Origin: Lacisediminimonas profundi
GTDB taxonomy: Bacteria; Pseudomonadota; Gammaproteobacteria; Burkholderiales; Burkholderiaceae_D
Length of the DNA: 64,000 nt
NCBI RefSeq assembly: GCF_008831265.1
Contig: NZ_VTTH01000003.1
Location: 186,001 to 250,000 of the forward strand
Reading direction: 5' to 3'
Shown here: positions 55,259 to 62,810 of the stretch, one piece after another
How positions within the stretch are numbered: position 1 is the first letter of the stretch
Layout of the letters: every line of letters starts with the position of its first letter
Program-made: the position numbers and the translations under genes
The notes under the pieces: generated by a model
What the model was told of the DNA's origin: nothing
Databases searched by the model: none
What the model saw: the letters and a program-made list of their open reading frames with translations, nothing else

Positions 55259-56993
55259 CGCCCTCGGCAATCTTGGCGGCGCCGGCGATGCGCAGCGGTT
55301 TCATGCCGTCGGCCATGCTTTGCCGGCGCAGCCGATGGATGTCGGCATTTTCGCGGATCTCGCCGGAAAACTTCTGGGTCACGGTCAGCAGTTCGTACAG
55401 ACCGGTGCGGCCGCGGTAACCGGTCTGCCGGCATTCCGGGCAGCCGACCGCCCGGTACACCGCGGCTGGCGCTTGCATCGGCCATTCCTGTACCAGGCTT
55501 TCCCACAGCGTCACCGGGAATTCGTCGTCGACCGCCTTGCAATGCGTGCACAGCGTGCGCACCAGCCGTTGCGCCATCACGCCGGTCAGGGTCGCCTCCA
55601 GCAGATAGTGCGGCACGCCGAGTTCCAGCAGGCGCATCACTGCTGAAGGCGCGTCGTTGGTGTGCAGGGTCGACAGCACGAGATGACCGGTCAGGGCTGC
55701 CTGGATCGCCATTTCAGCGGTTTGCAGGTCGCGGATCTCGCCGATCATGATGATGTCCGGATCCTGCCGCATCAGCGCCCGCACGCCATCCGCAAACGAC
55801 AGGTCGATGCCGTGCTGGACCTGCATCTGGTTGAACGAGGCCTCCACCATTTCGATCGGGTCCTCGACCGTGCAGACATTCACCTGGGGTGTCGCCAGCG
55901 CCTTGAGCGTGGTGTAAAGCGTGGTGGTCTTGCCCGATCCGGTCGGCCCGGTGACCAGCACGATGCCGTGCGGGCGGCTGGTCAGCGCATCCCAGCGGGC
56001 AGCATCGTCAGGCGGGAAGCCGAGCTCCGGCAGTGTCTTGACCACTACTTCGGGATCGAAGATACGCATCACCAGCTTCTCGCCGAATGCAGTGGGGAGG
56101 GTGGATAGCCGTAATTCGACTTCCTGGCCGGCATTGGTGCGGGTCTTGATCCGGCCGTCCTGCGGCCGCCGCTTCTCGATCACGTCCATGCGGCCGAGCA
56201 GCTTGATGCGCGCGGTCATCGCGATCATCACCACGGCCGGCACCTGGTAGACCTGGTGCAGCACGCCGTCGATACGGAAGCGCACCGCGCAGAAGTCGCG
56301 CTTTGGTTCCAGGTGGATGTCGGATGCGCGTTGCTCGAACGCGTATTGCCACAACCAGTCGACGATGTTGATGATGTGCTGGTCGTTGGCGTCAACCTGC
56401 TTGTTGCTGCGGCCCAGTTCTACCAGTTGCTCGAAATTGTTGCGCAGCGCGAGGTCCTGGCCGCTGGCGCGGTTGGCGTCCCGGATCGATTTTGCCAATG
56501 AAAAAAACTGGCTGATGTACTGCGCTATGTCGACCGGATTGGCGATCACCAGCCGCACTTGCCGGCGCGAGATCCTGGCGATTTCATCCACCCACTCCAG
56601 GTCCAGCGGCTCGGCTGTCGCGATGGTCAGTTCAGTCGCGGTCAGTTCCACCGGCAGGATATTGAATCGTGCTGCGTAGGTGGCGGACATGACGTCGGCC
56701 ACGCGAGTGAAATCAATCTTCAGCGGATCGATGCGAAAAAAAGGCAGTTGCATCCTGGCAGCCAGCCACTCGGTCAGCCACTCGAGAGTCATCGGCTGGT
56801 GCGGCGGCTCGGCTGCGCGGATCTTGCACTGCGCCACCGCCGTCAGCGGATGCATGGTGGTCGGACCGTTGCGCAGCAGGCCCTGCGCCTGGTTATACAG
56901 CGCCCTGGCACCGGCCTTGTCGATCAGCTTGTCGGTCAGCAGCCAGGAAAAGACATGCTGCAGGTCGAGTGTCTTGCGGGCGGCCTTGGTCAT
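55212..56993 (-). CDS. GspE/PulE-type secretion or pilus ATPase
   Basis: This 593-residue ATPase has an MshEN/GspE N-terminal domain, the signature RASDIHLEP, Walker A GPTGSGKT (349-356), the Asp box VEDPIE, Walker B QDPDIIMIGEIRD and the His box TGHLVLSTLHTND. A C-terminal zinc tetracysteine (CTHC and CPEC) is also present. It powers type II secretion or type IV pilus assembly. No other Gsp or Pil genes are beside it. The ATG at 56993 is chosen because the upstream extension has no support. It lies 34 nt after the spermidine-synthase-like gene. Confidence 0.93.
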   Translation of the reverse strand: MTKAARKTLDLQHVFSWLLTDKLIDKAGARALYNQAQGLLRNGPTTMHPLTAVAQCKIRAAEPPHQPMTLEWLTEWLAARMQLPFFRIDPLKIDFTRVADVMSATYAARFNILPVELTATELTIATAEPLDLEWVDEIARISRRQVRLVIANPVDIAQYISQFFSLAKSIRDANRASGQDLALRNNFEQLVELGRSNKQVDANDQHIINIVDWLWQYAFEQRASDIHLEPKRDFCAVRFRIDGVLHQVYQVPAVVMIAMTARIKLLGRMDVIEKRRPQDGRIKTRTNAGQEVELRLSTLPTAFGEKLVMRIFDPEVVVKTLPELGFPPDDAARWDALTSRPHGIVLVTGPTGSGKTTTLYTTLKALATPQVNVCTVEDPIEMVEASFNQMQVQHGIDLSFADGVRALMRQDPDIIMIGEIRDLQTAEMAIQAALTGHLVLSTLHTNDAPSAVMRLLELGVPHYLLEATLTGVMAQRLVRTLCTHCKAVDDEFPVTLWESLVQEWPMQAPAAVYRAVGCPECRQTGYRGRTGLYELLTVTQKFSGEIRENADIHRLRRQSMADGMKPLRIAGAAKIAEGVTTIEEVLKVTSALS

Positions 56994-57027
56994 GGCGGGT
57001 TCCGGTGAGGGCGTGGCGTGGCAGCGG

Positions 57028-57864
57028 TCAGTCAGCAGAGCCGTGATCCAGCGCCGACTTGATGCCATTTACCCAACTGCGTGCTGGCAGCCGGGTAGCT
57101 TCCTTGATGTTCGCGGCTTCTTCATACAGCAGCGAGAAATCCAGCACCGGCAGCGTATTGAAGCAGAGCGCGACCACATTGCCGTCATGTACCTCGGGCA
57201 GGGTGATCACCGTATTGAAGGCATAGCGCATCGCCTTGATGTTGCGCTTGAAGCTGGGATGATCGCCGAACAGGTTGACGGTTGCCACACCGCCCGGCGA
57301 AAGCGCGGCAGCGCAATCGGAATAGAACTCGGGCGTATCCAGCACCGGGCCGCGGGCAGTGGCGTCGTACAGGTCGATTTGCAGCACATCGATCTGCCCG
57401 GGTGTGGCAGCGGCCTGCTGCATGTAGTCGAGCGCATCCATTTCCAGCACCGTCAGCAGGTCGTCATTGGGCGGCAGCTTGAACATTTCCTCGCAGATGC
57501 GGATGACTGAAGGGTTGAGTTCCACTGCAGTCACGCGCGCTTCGGGGAATTGCTGGTGACAGAACTTGGTCAGGGCGCCGGTACCCAGTCCCAGTTGCAC
57601 GATGTGGCGTGGCGAATCGATGAACAGCATCCACGCCATCATCTGCTGGGCGTATTCCAGTTCGATCCAGTTCGGCTTGCGAATGCGCATCGCACCCTGC
57701 ACCCACTCGGTGCCGAAATGGAGGTAGCGCACACCATCCATCTCGGACAGGGTGACCGGCGCATATTTCGGCTTGCGGCGCCCGGGGGGTGCCCCTGCCT
57801 CGGCTTTTCTGGCGGATGGGCGATGGGCTTGTTCGTTTTCTATGGATTTTCGTTTGATCAGCAT
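57028..57864 (-). CDS. Spermidine synthase-like methyltransferase-fold protein
   Basis: This 278-residue protein has a basic N-terminal tail (MLIKRKSIENEQAHRPSARK) and a SpeE-like domain. Visible elements are IVQLGLGTGALTKFCHQQFP (SAM-type glycine loop), VTAVELNPSVI with the acidic residue of strand 2, and IDVLQIDLYDATARGP in place of the usual DSTDP. The gatekeeping Asp pair of true spermidine synthases is therefore not clear. Substrate uncertain. It lies upstream of pulE on the same strand, 11 nt after a long hairpin. Confidence 0.78.
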   Translation of the reverse strand: MLIKRKSIENEQAHRPSARKAEAGAPPGRRKPKYAPVTLSEMDGVRYLHFGTEWVQGAMRIRKPNWIELEYAQQMMAWMLFIDSPRHIVQLGLGTGALTKFCHQQFPEARVTAVELNPSVIRICEEMFKLPPNDDLLTVLEMDALDYMQQAAATPGQIDVLQIDLYDATARGPVLDTPEFYSDCAAALSPGGVATVNLFGDHPSFKRNIKAMRYAFNTVITLPEVHDGNVVALCFNTLPVLDFSLLYEEAANIKEATRLPARSWVNGIKSALDHGSAD

Positions 57865-57875
57865 GACTTGAGGCG

Positions 57876-57929
57876 GGCGCTGGCCGGATAATGCGGCGGG
57901 AGGGGAGGCCGCATTATCCGGCCAGCGCC
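57876..57929. other. 22-bp perfect hairpin at the end of the glycosylase gene
   Basis: 57876-57897 is the exact reverse complement of 57908-57929, with a 10-nt G-rich loop. The right arm contains the last codons and stop of the deoxyinosine glycosylase gene; the left arm is an inverted copy of it, just before the spermidine-synthase-like start. Confidence 0.95.
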
Positions 57930-58408
57930 TGCCACGACGCAAGTTTCTGCTCGAATCCCAGCGCGGCGTGTGCGGGGGAGGAAGAAGGCAGCACCAGCGT
58001 CTCGAATCCGGCGGCCTCGAAATCTTTCGCATGGCGGCCCGCTGTCTTGCCATTGAAGCAAACGCGGCGCAGCGCCGGGCAGAGTTGCCGGAGCCGGGTG
58101 AAATCGTTGGCGCGCGGATCGCGGATCGCCGTGTCGAGGCTGCCGTTGCGGTTGCAGGCTGCGATCACGTCCCACAGGCCGATACGGTGCGCGAGCAGGC
58201 GAACAAGGCGTTGCGGATAGGGAAGCGCGGCCAGGTCCTCGCCGATTGCCGCCCCGAGCAGGCGCCAGAATTGATTGCGTGGATGGGCATAGTACTGTCC
58301 GGCTGCCAATGACGCGGCGCCGGGAAAGCTGCCGAGGATCAGCACCCGGACGTTCCGGTCAAGTACGGGAGGAAGACCGGTCAGCAGTTCGGCGTCGTGT
58401 GCTTGCAT
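57914..58408 (-). CDS. DNA-deoxyinosine glycosylase (UDG family 6, HDG)
   Basis: This 164-residue protein matches hypoxanthine-DNA glycosylases of the uracil-DNA glycosylase superfamily. It has VRVLILGSFPGAASLAAGQYYAHPRNQFWRLLG (motif 1), GLWDVIAACNRNGSLD and the C-terminal LVLPSSSPAHA (motif 2). It removes hypoxanthine or uracil from deaminated DNA. The start at 58408 gives the usual N-terminus. Its stop lies within the 22-bp hairpin. It is divergent from the SDR gene. Confidence 0.9.
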   Translation of the reverse strand: MQAHDAELLTGLPPVLDRNVRVLILGSFPGAASLAAGQYYAHPRNQFWRLLGAAIGEDLAALPYPQRLVRLLAHRIGLWDVIAACNRNGSLDTAIRDPRANDFTRLRQLCPALRRVCFNGKTAGRHAKDFEAAGFETLVLPSSSPAHAALGFEQKLASWQALAG

Positions 58409-58461
58409 GCTTCGATTATAGTGGTCGGCGAGAATCCATCACCCGGGGACAGGAGGTTGAC

Positions 58462-59220
58462 ATGGCGGACAGGATTGACAAGGTGGTGCTCATCACCGGT
58501 GGCAGCCGGGGCATAGGTGCGGCAACGGCCTTGCTTGCTGCGCAAAACGGATATCGGGTCTGCATCAGCTACCGCAGCGCGCGCAGCGCCGCCGAGGCGG
58601 TGGCTGAGGAAATCCGGCGTGGCGGCGGGCAGGCACTGGCGCTGCCCTGCGACGTCGCCGACGAGAACGATATCGTCGCCCTGTTCGAAGCGGTCGACCG
58701 TGAATTCGGCCGGCTCGATGCGCTGGTCAACAATGCCGGCATGCTGGAAATGCAATCGCGGGTGGAGCACATGCAGGCGGCGCGCCTGCAGCGCGTCTTT
58801 TCTACGAACGTGATCGGCAGTTTCATTTGCGCGCGCGAGGCAATACGGCGGATGTCGACGCGCAATGGCGGTCAGGGCGGCGCGATCGTCAACCTGTCCT
58901 CGGTTGCGGCTCGTCTTGGCGCCCCCGGCGAATATATCGATTACGCCGCTTCCAAAGGGGCGATCGACACTTTTACCCTGGGCCTGGCCAAGGAAGTGGC
59001 GGGGGAGGGCATCCGTGTGAATGCAGTGCGGCCGGGTGTGATTCATACCGGGATTCACGCCAGCGGCGGCGAACCGGACCGGGTCGAGCGCGTAAGCCAA
59101 AGTGTGCCGATGTTGCGCGGCGGGCAACCGGAGGAAGTGGCACAGGCAATACTGTGGTTGTTGTCGGAGCAGGCATCGTATGTTGCCGGGGCAATCATCG
59201 ATGTCACCGGTGGCCGGTGA
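58462..59220 (+). CDS. SDR-family oxidoreductase (glucose 1-dehydrogenase/FabG-like)
   Basis: This 252-residue classical SDR has TGGSRGIGAA for NAD(P), NNAGMLEMQ, the catalytic Ser in VNLSSVAARLG, and Y-A-A-S-K in YIDYAASKGAIDTFT. RVNAVRPGVIHTGIH and C-terminal AGAIIDVTGGR complete the family pattern. AGGAGG lies 5 nt before the ATG at 58462. The substrate cannot be told. It is monocistronic; the hairpin near 59324 may end it as well as the convergent lipoprotein gene. Confidence 0.92.
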   Translation: MADRIDKVVLITGGSRGIGAATALLAAQNGYRVCISYRSARSAAEAVAEEIRRGGGQALALPCDVADENDIVALFEAVDREFGRLDALVNNAGMLEMQSRVEHMQAARLQRVFSTNVIGSFICAREAIRRMSTRNGGQGGAIVNLSSVAARLGAPGEYIDYAASKGAIDTFTLGLAKEVAGEGIRVNAVRPGVIHTGIHASGGEPDRVERVSQSVPMLRGGQPEEVAQAILWLLSEQASYVAGAIIDVTGGR

Positions 59221-59323
59221 TCAGTGATACTGGAAAAAATCCAGCGGTACGAGCTCGTCATGAGGAGAAAACCTGCCACATGTCGCGGTCCCATTATCCC
59301 TGCGTGCCGGAATCAACAGGCGT

Positions 59324-59350
59324 AAAAAAACCGGCCCGAAGGCCGGTTTT
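59324..59350 (-). terminator. Rho-independent terminator of the lipoprotein gene
   Basis: On the minus strand AAAACCGGCC-TTCG-GGCCGGTTTTTTT forms a stem with a UUCG loop and a U tract. It also has four T on the plus strand, so it may serve both converging genes. Confidence 0.9.
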
Positions 59351-59368
59351 CTTTCCAGGCGAGCTGGA

Positions 59369-59629
59369 TTACTTCGATGCTGCAGGAGCAGCAGCTGCAG
59401 GTGCCGAAGCAGCCGGAGCCGAAGCGGCCGGTGCCGAAGCAGCAGGAGCGGCTGCAGGAGCAGCAGCAGCGTCAGCCGGAGCCGAAGCAGCAGGAGCTGC
59501 AGGAGCAGCAGCAGGTGCCGAAGCGGCAGGAGCAGCAGCAGGAGCAGCAGGAGCAGCTGCTTCTTCTTTCTTGCCGCAAGCGGCCAGGGCAACAGCCAGC
59601 AGGGAAGCGATCAACAATGTCTTTTTCAT
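59369..59629 (-). CDS. Ala/Pro-rich repeat lipoprotein (86 aa)
   Basis: This 86-residue protein has a lipoprotein signal (LLAVALAAC, Cys18), a short KKEE and then only Ala, Pro and Ser with a final K. The PAASA pentamer repeats, encoded by 15-nt units, so the gene is itself a repeat. GAGGAATAAAC gives a good ribosome-binding site. It would be an extended, membrane-anchored tether in the periplasm. The repeat number may vary between strains. Its promoter has an 18-nt palindrome. Confidence 0.82.
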   Translation of the reverse strand: MKKTLLIASLLAVALAACGKKEEAAAPAAPAAAPAASAPAAAPAAPAASAPADAAAAPAAAPAASAPAASAPAASAPAAAAPAASK

Positions 59630-59653
59630 GTTTATTCCTCAGAAATAAATCAA

Positions 59654-59688
59654 ATAATATGTAACGATGAATAATTACCGGTAATTAT
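59654..59688 (-). promoter_or_regulatory. Lipoprotein promoter with 18-nt palindrome
   Basis: Minus-strand TATTAT (59659-59654) lies 25 nt before the ATG. A perfect palindrome ATAATTACCGGTAATTAT (59671-59688) covers the -35 position, so a repressor could block it. The 233-nt gap otherwise shows no gene. Confidence 0.6.
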
Positions 59689-59862
59689 CGCTCGATTGGT
59701 TTGAATCCCCCTGACACGCAAGCATCATGGGGAAACACTCCAGCCGAAGATTATATCTGAAAATTTTATTGCGAACGCACAATAGACTTGTTCCTGTTGC
59801 GGTAGCGTGTAAATAATTGTGTGTTGTTTTGACACAGATCCAATGATCGGGCGGGAAAAGTC

Positions 59863-60984
59863 CTATGCCAGCAACAGCCAGCCGTCCTCGTACCATGTGC
59901 AGAGCGCTTCGCTGACGTCCGGCGAAGCCTGTCCGGCTTGCTCGCCTGACAGCATGCGCTGGTCTGCCAGCAGGCGCAGGACTGCCCGGTCCTCGGGGCC
60001 GGTATCAAAGGATTCGCCATTGATGAAAACCCGGCTCCCGGCGTACAGCATGCGCGAGCGGGGCGACAGGCGCACGCCGCGCCGCCGGGCCGCATCGGCG
60101 AACTTCGCCGGGCTCAGCGGGCGAGCCGGCGATTCGAAGAACACCTGGGGCTTGGGCGAGGACAGGTATTCGCCAAGGAACAGGCTGATGTCGTCTCGAT
60201 CGAAACGGATGCGCTGCAGCTCGCGGCTTACCTGCTCCACCATCTGAGCCGGGAGTTCTGCCGGGCGTTTGGCCGGTTGCAGGTCAGGGTCGGCGTAGCG
60301 CCCGGGCAGTTCGACGGTGTCAGACATGAATTGCAGGAAGCTTTCCGCCAGCTCCTGCCAGGCCGGCGCCCGGAAACCGATCGAATACGTCATGCACTCG
60401 CCCACCGCGATGCCGTCATGCGCGTAATGCGGCGGCAGGTACAGCATGTCGCCCGGCTCCAGCACGTATTCCTCTTCAGGCTCGAAGTTTTGCAGTACCT
60501 TCAGGGGCAAGCCTTTTACCAGGGTCAGGTCGCGCTGACGGCCTATGCTCCAGCGGCGCTGGCCATGCGCCTGCAGCAGGAATACGTCGTAGGAATCGAA
60601 ATGCGGGCCGACCCCGCCGCCGTCCGTCGCATAGCTGATCATCAGGTCGTCAAGGCGGGCGTCTGGCAGGAATCGGAACTGGCCCAGCAGGGCGTCGGCG
60701 CGGTCGTCATGCAGGTTCACGCCCTGCACCAGCGTGGTCCAGTTGCGGCGGGTGGTCGGCGGCAGCTCGGGCAAGGGCCCGGCTGTGAGCTTCCATTTCC
60801 CGGCAAAATGGGTGATCAGCCGAGACTCGACATCGTCCCGCTGCGCCAGTGCGAATAGCTCGTCGCGCGACAAAGGCGCCGTGAATCCGGGGATTGCCTG
60901 CCGGATCAGGAGCGGTTTTTTGTGCCAGTATTCTTTCAGGAAGCTGGCAGGCGTCAGTCCGCCGAGCAGGGTCAGTTTTTTCAT
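59863..60984 (-). CDS. roxA: JmjC-type ribosomal oxygenase (RoxA/YcfD-like)
   Basis: This 373-residue 2-oxoglutarate/Fe(II) oxygenase matches RoxA/YcfD, which hydroxylates an Arg of ribosomal protein L16. The iron ligands are H128-F-D130 (GPHFDSYDVF) and H189 (PPHYAHDG). The start MKKLTLLGGLTPASFLKEYWHKKPLLIRQA is typical. The C-terminal winged-helix-like part is present. It has no Shine-Dalgarno. A perfect TATAAT predicts transcription from the A of its ATG. It is divergent from slyD. Confidence 0.9.
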   Translation of the reverse strand: MKKLTLLGGLTPASFLKEYWHKKPLLIRQAIPGFTAPLSRDELFALAQRDDVESRLITHFAGKWKLTAGPLPELPPTTRRNWTTLVQGVNLHDDRADALLGQFRFLPDARLDDLMISYATDGGGVGPHFDSYDVFLLQAHGQRRWSIGRQRDLTLVKGLPLKVLQNFEPEEEYVLEPGDMLYLPPHYAHDGIAVGECMTYSIGFRAPAWQELAESFLQFMSDTVELPGRYADPDLQPAKRPAELPAQMVEQVSRELQRIRFDRDDISLFLGEYLSSPKPQVFFESPARPLSPAKFADAARRRGVRLSPRSRMLYAGSRVFINGESFDTGPEDRAVLRLLADQRMLSGEQAGQASPDVSEALCTWYEDGWLLLA

Positions 60985-60990
60985 CAGCGC

Positions 60991-60996
60991 ATTATA
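60991..60996 (-). promoter_or_regulatory. roxA -10 box, predicting a leaderless mRNA
   Basis: The minus strand reads TATAAT and then six nt to the ATG at 60984. This places +1 on the A of the ATG. Confidence 0.6.
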
Positions 60997-61001
60997 TAGT
61001 T

Positions 61002-61037
61002 CACGGCGAGTTCCACGGCGAGATCCACGGCGAGATC
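61002..61037. repeat. 12-nt tandem repeat (CACGGCGAGATC)x3
   Basis: Three units with a single mismatch start 5 nt upstream of the roxA -10 box, where a -35 would be expected. Confidence 0.9.
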
Positions 61038-61156
61038 TACTGAGATGCGCAGGACCCGCAAGCCAGGGATGCAAGGACGCTGATGCGCCGCCAGGGCAGG
61101 GCATGCGGGCGGCGATTCATGGCGGGGACGGATGTCCCGGCCAGACCGGGACGTCG

Positions 61157-61192
61157 GGTCTGCCGCTGGGTCTACCGCTGGGTCTACCGGTA
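61157..61192. repeat. 12-nt tandem repeat (GGTCTACCGCTG)x3
   Basis: Three units with period 12 run directly into the slyD -10 box. The last two bases of the third unit are the TA of TATAAT. Confidence 0.88.
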
Positions 61193-61196
61193 TAAT
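61191..61196 (+). promoter_or_regulatory. slyD -10 box
   Basis: TATAAT lies 31 nt before the slyD ATG, in CGGTATAAT. The -35 position is inside the 12-nt repeat (GGGTCT). Confidence 0.62.
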
Positions 61197-61227
61197 TCGC
61201 CGCACATTTCACACACAAGGACGCATC

Positions 61228-61764
61228 ATGACGATTGCCCAAGACACCGTAGTCACACTGAATTACAAACTCTCCGACGCCCAGGGCAATCTGATCGAAG
61301 AAAGCCGCGAGCCCATGGTCTACCTGCATGGTGGATACGGCAATACACTGCCCAAGCTGGAAGAAGCACTGGCCGGCAAGAATGTCGGCGACAAGCTCGA
61401 CGTCCAGGTCGAGCCTGAAGACGCATTCGGTGAATATGATTCGGAGCTGGTGCGCATCGAAGCACGCAATCGCCTGCCAGATCCGCTCGAAGTCGGCATG
61501 CAGTTCGAAGGTGCGCCGGACGCGGACGATGAAGAGTCGGTCATCTTCACCGTGACCGACATTGCGGACGACAAGGTCGTGTTGGATGGCAACCATCCGC
61601 TGGCCGGCATGGCCCTGCGTTTTTCGCTGGAAGTCGTTGCGGTGCGCCCGGCATCGGACGAAGAAAAGACCCACGGCCATGCCCATGGTCCGCACGGTCA
61701 TCATCACCATGGCGATGACGAAGACGACGCGGGCGACCAGTTCCGCACGGTACCGATCCAGTAA
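61228..61764 (+). CDS. slyD: FKBP-type peptidyl-prolyl isomerase SlyD
   Basis: This 178-residue SlyD has an FKBP domain split by an insert-in-flap chaperone domain (~70-125). Visible segments are VVTLNYKLSDAQGNLIEESREPMVYLHGGYG, LPKLEEALAGKNVGDK and VVLDGNHPLAGMALRFSLEV. The C-terminal tail is His-rich (GHAHGPHGHHHHGDDEDD) and should bind nickel and other metals. AAGGA precedes the ATG at 61228. It assists protein folding and metal delivery in the cytoplasm. Confidence 0.96.
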   Translation: MTIAQDTVVTLNYKLSDAQGNLIEESREPMVYLHGGYGNTLPKLEEALAGKNVGDKLDVQVEPEDAFGEYDSELVRIEARNRLPDPLEVGMQFEGAPDADDEESVIFTVTDIADDKVVLDGNHPLAGMALRFSLEVVAVRPASDEEKTHGHAHGPHGHHHHGDDEDDAGDQFRTVPIQ

Positions 61765-61783
61765 GGATCCGGCTCGCCACCTG

Positions 61784-62740
61784 TCAGCTGCCTTTGGCGA
61801 TGCTGAAGGTAGCTGTCCGGGCATCGAACATGACCCGGATCCAGCCCGGGCCGACCATCAGTTCACCCAGGTTGCCGCGCCAGACCATGCCGGTCGCGGC
61901 GCCGGCTTCCCGGGGCTGGTGCACCAGCAGCACGCGGCCCGGGAACTGCGCTGTCAGTTCGCGCAACTGGCGCCGGAATTCCTGATAGCCGTCGCGTCCG
62001 CCAGCGGCCGGCCTGGCGCCCCGCAAGGGCGCCGTCATTCGCGGGTCGCCATCGAAAAACAAGACCAGCGCGCGCTTTCTGTCCCGGCTTGCCGTCTGCG
62101 CCAGGCGTTTTAGCCAAACCCGGTTGGCAATCGTCCTGTCTTCGAACTCGCTGTTGCGGCCGGCCTCTGCCTTGTAATGATTGTTATCCCCCGGCACGTT
62201 CACAGTGCCGAACAGTATCCCGCCGGCTTCCCACCGCATGTTTTCGGAAAATCTGCGGAATTGCGCGCTCGCGGACTGGCGTGCGACCGGTAATCTGGCT
62301 CCGCCGATGCTGGTTGGCCCGGTGAAAAATATCTCCCTCACATGCTCCAGACGGTTCATGGCAGCCGACCCGCCGTCTTCGCGCCTGCACTCCGCCCAGT
62401 CGCTCGCCGACAGTGACACGATGATGTCGCTGCGCGCCTCAGCCAGCATTTCGCGCCGCTCGGAATACAGGCGATCCGAGCACGGCTCGGACGCGGATTT
62501 CAGGCCGGTCAGTACGACGAATGCCAGCCGTTGGCGATCAGTCTCGGCCAGTGCCTGGCGCAAGGGATCTTCGCTCGGTCCGATGCGGTCCGGCTGGCCG
62601 ATCACGCCAAAGCTGAAGCGGCGCTGCTGCGCCTGCGCATCCGGCACCAGCGCAAGCAGCAGGCACAGAAGGGGCAGGACAAGGGCGGCCGGCAACCGGA
62701 CGGTTGGCCATGCCAGCATTGGTGCCAGTGGCAGTTTCAT
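61784..62740 (-). CDS. Exported calcineurin-phosphoesterase-like protein lacking metal ligands
   Basis: This 318-residue protein has a signal peptide (LPAALVLPLLCLLLALVPDAQAQ). Its body follows the pattern of secreted metallophosphoesterases (FVVLTGLKSASEPCSDRLYSERREML, ASDWAECRREDGG, NRLEHVREIFF). The metal-binding positions are changed: the first motif reads GQPD in place of GD, the second TGLK in place of DGDLK, the third SASDW in place of GDNDW, and the final HG(D)xH region VLLVHQPRE. It is therefore probably a non-catalytic relative. It lies 60 nt downstream of mutS. Confidence 0.65.
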   Translation of the reverse strand: MKLPLAPMLAWPTVRLPAALVLPLLCLLLALVPDAQAQQRRFSFGVIGQPDRIGPSEDPLRQALAETDRQRLAFVVLTGLKSASEPCSDRLYSERREMLAEARSDIIVSLSASDWAECRREDGGSAAMNRLEHVREIFFTGPTSIGGARLPVARQSASAQFRRFSENMRWEAGGILFGTVNVPGDNNHYKAEAGRNSEFEDRTIANRVWLKRLAQTASRDRKRALVLFFDGDPRMTAPLRGARPAAGGRDGYQEFRRQLRELTAQFPGRVLLVHQPREAGAATGMVWRGNLGELMVGPGWIRVMFDARTATFSIAKGS

Positions 62741-62750
62741 TCAGTGCGTT

Positions 62751-62810
62751 GTTTTCGTTGTTACTCGTTGCTACTTGTTGTTATTCGTTGCTACGCGCTG
62801 CTATTCGTTG
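62751..62810. repeat. 10-nt tandem repeat at the mutS 3' end
   Basis: Six units with consensus TTATTCGTTG (plus strand) run from the last codons of mutS into the gap before the next gene. On the minus strand the unit (CAACGAATAA-like) repeats the mutS terminal NNE-stop codons. Confidence 0.88.
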
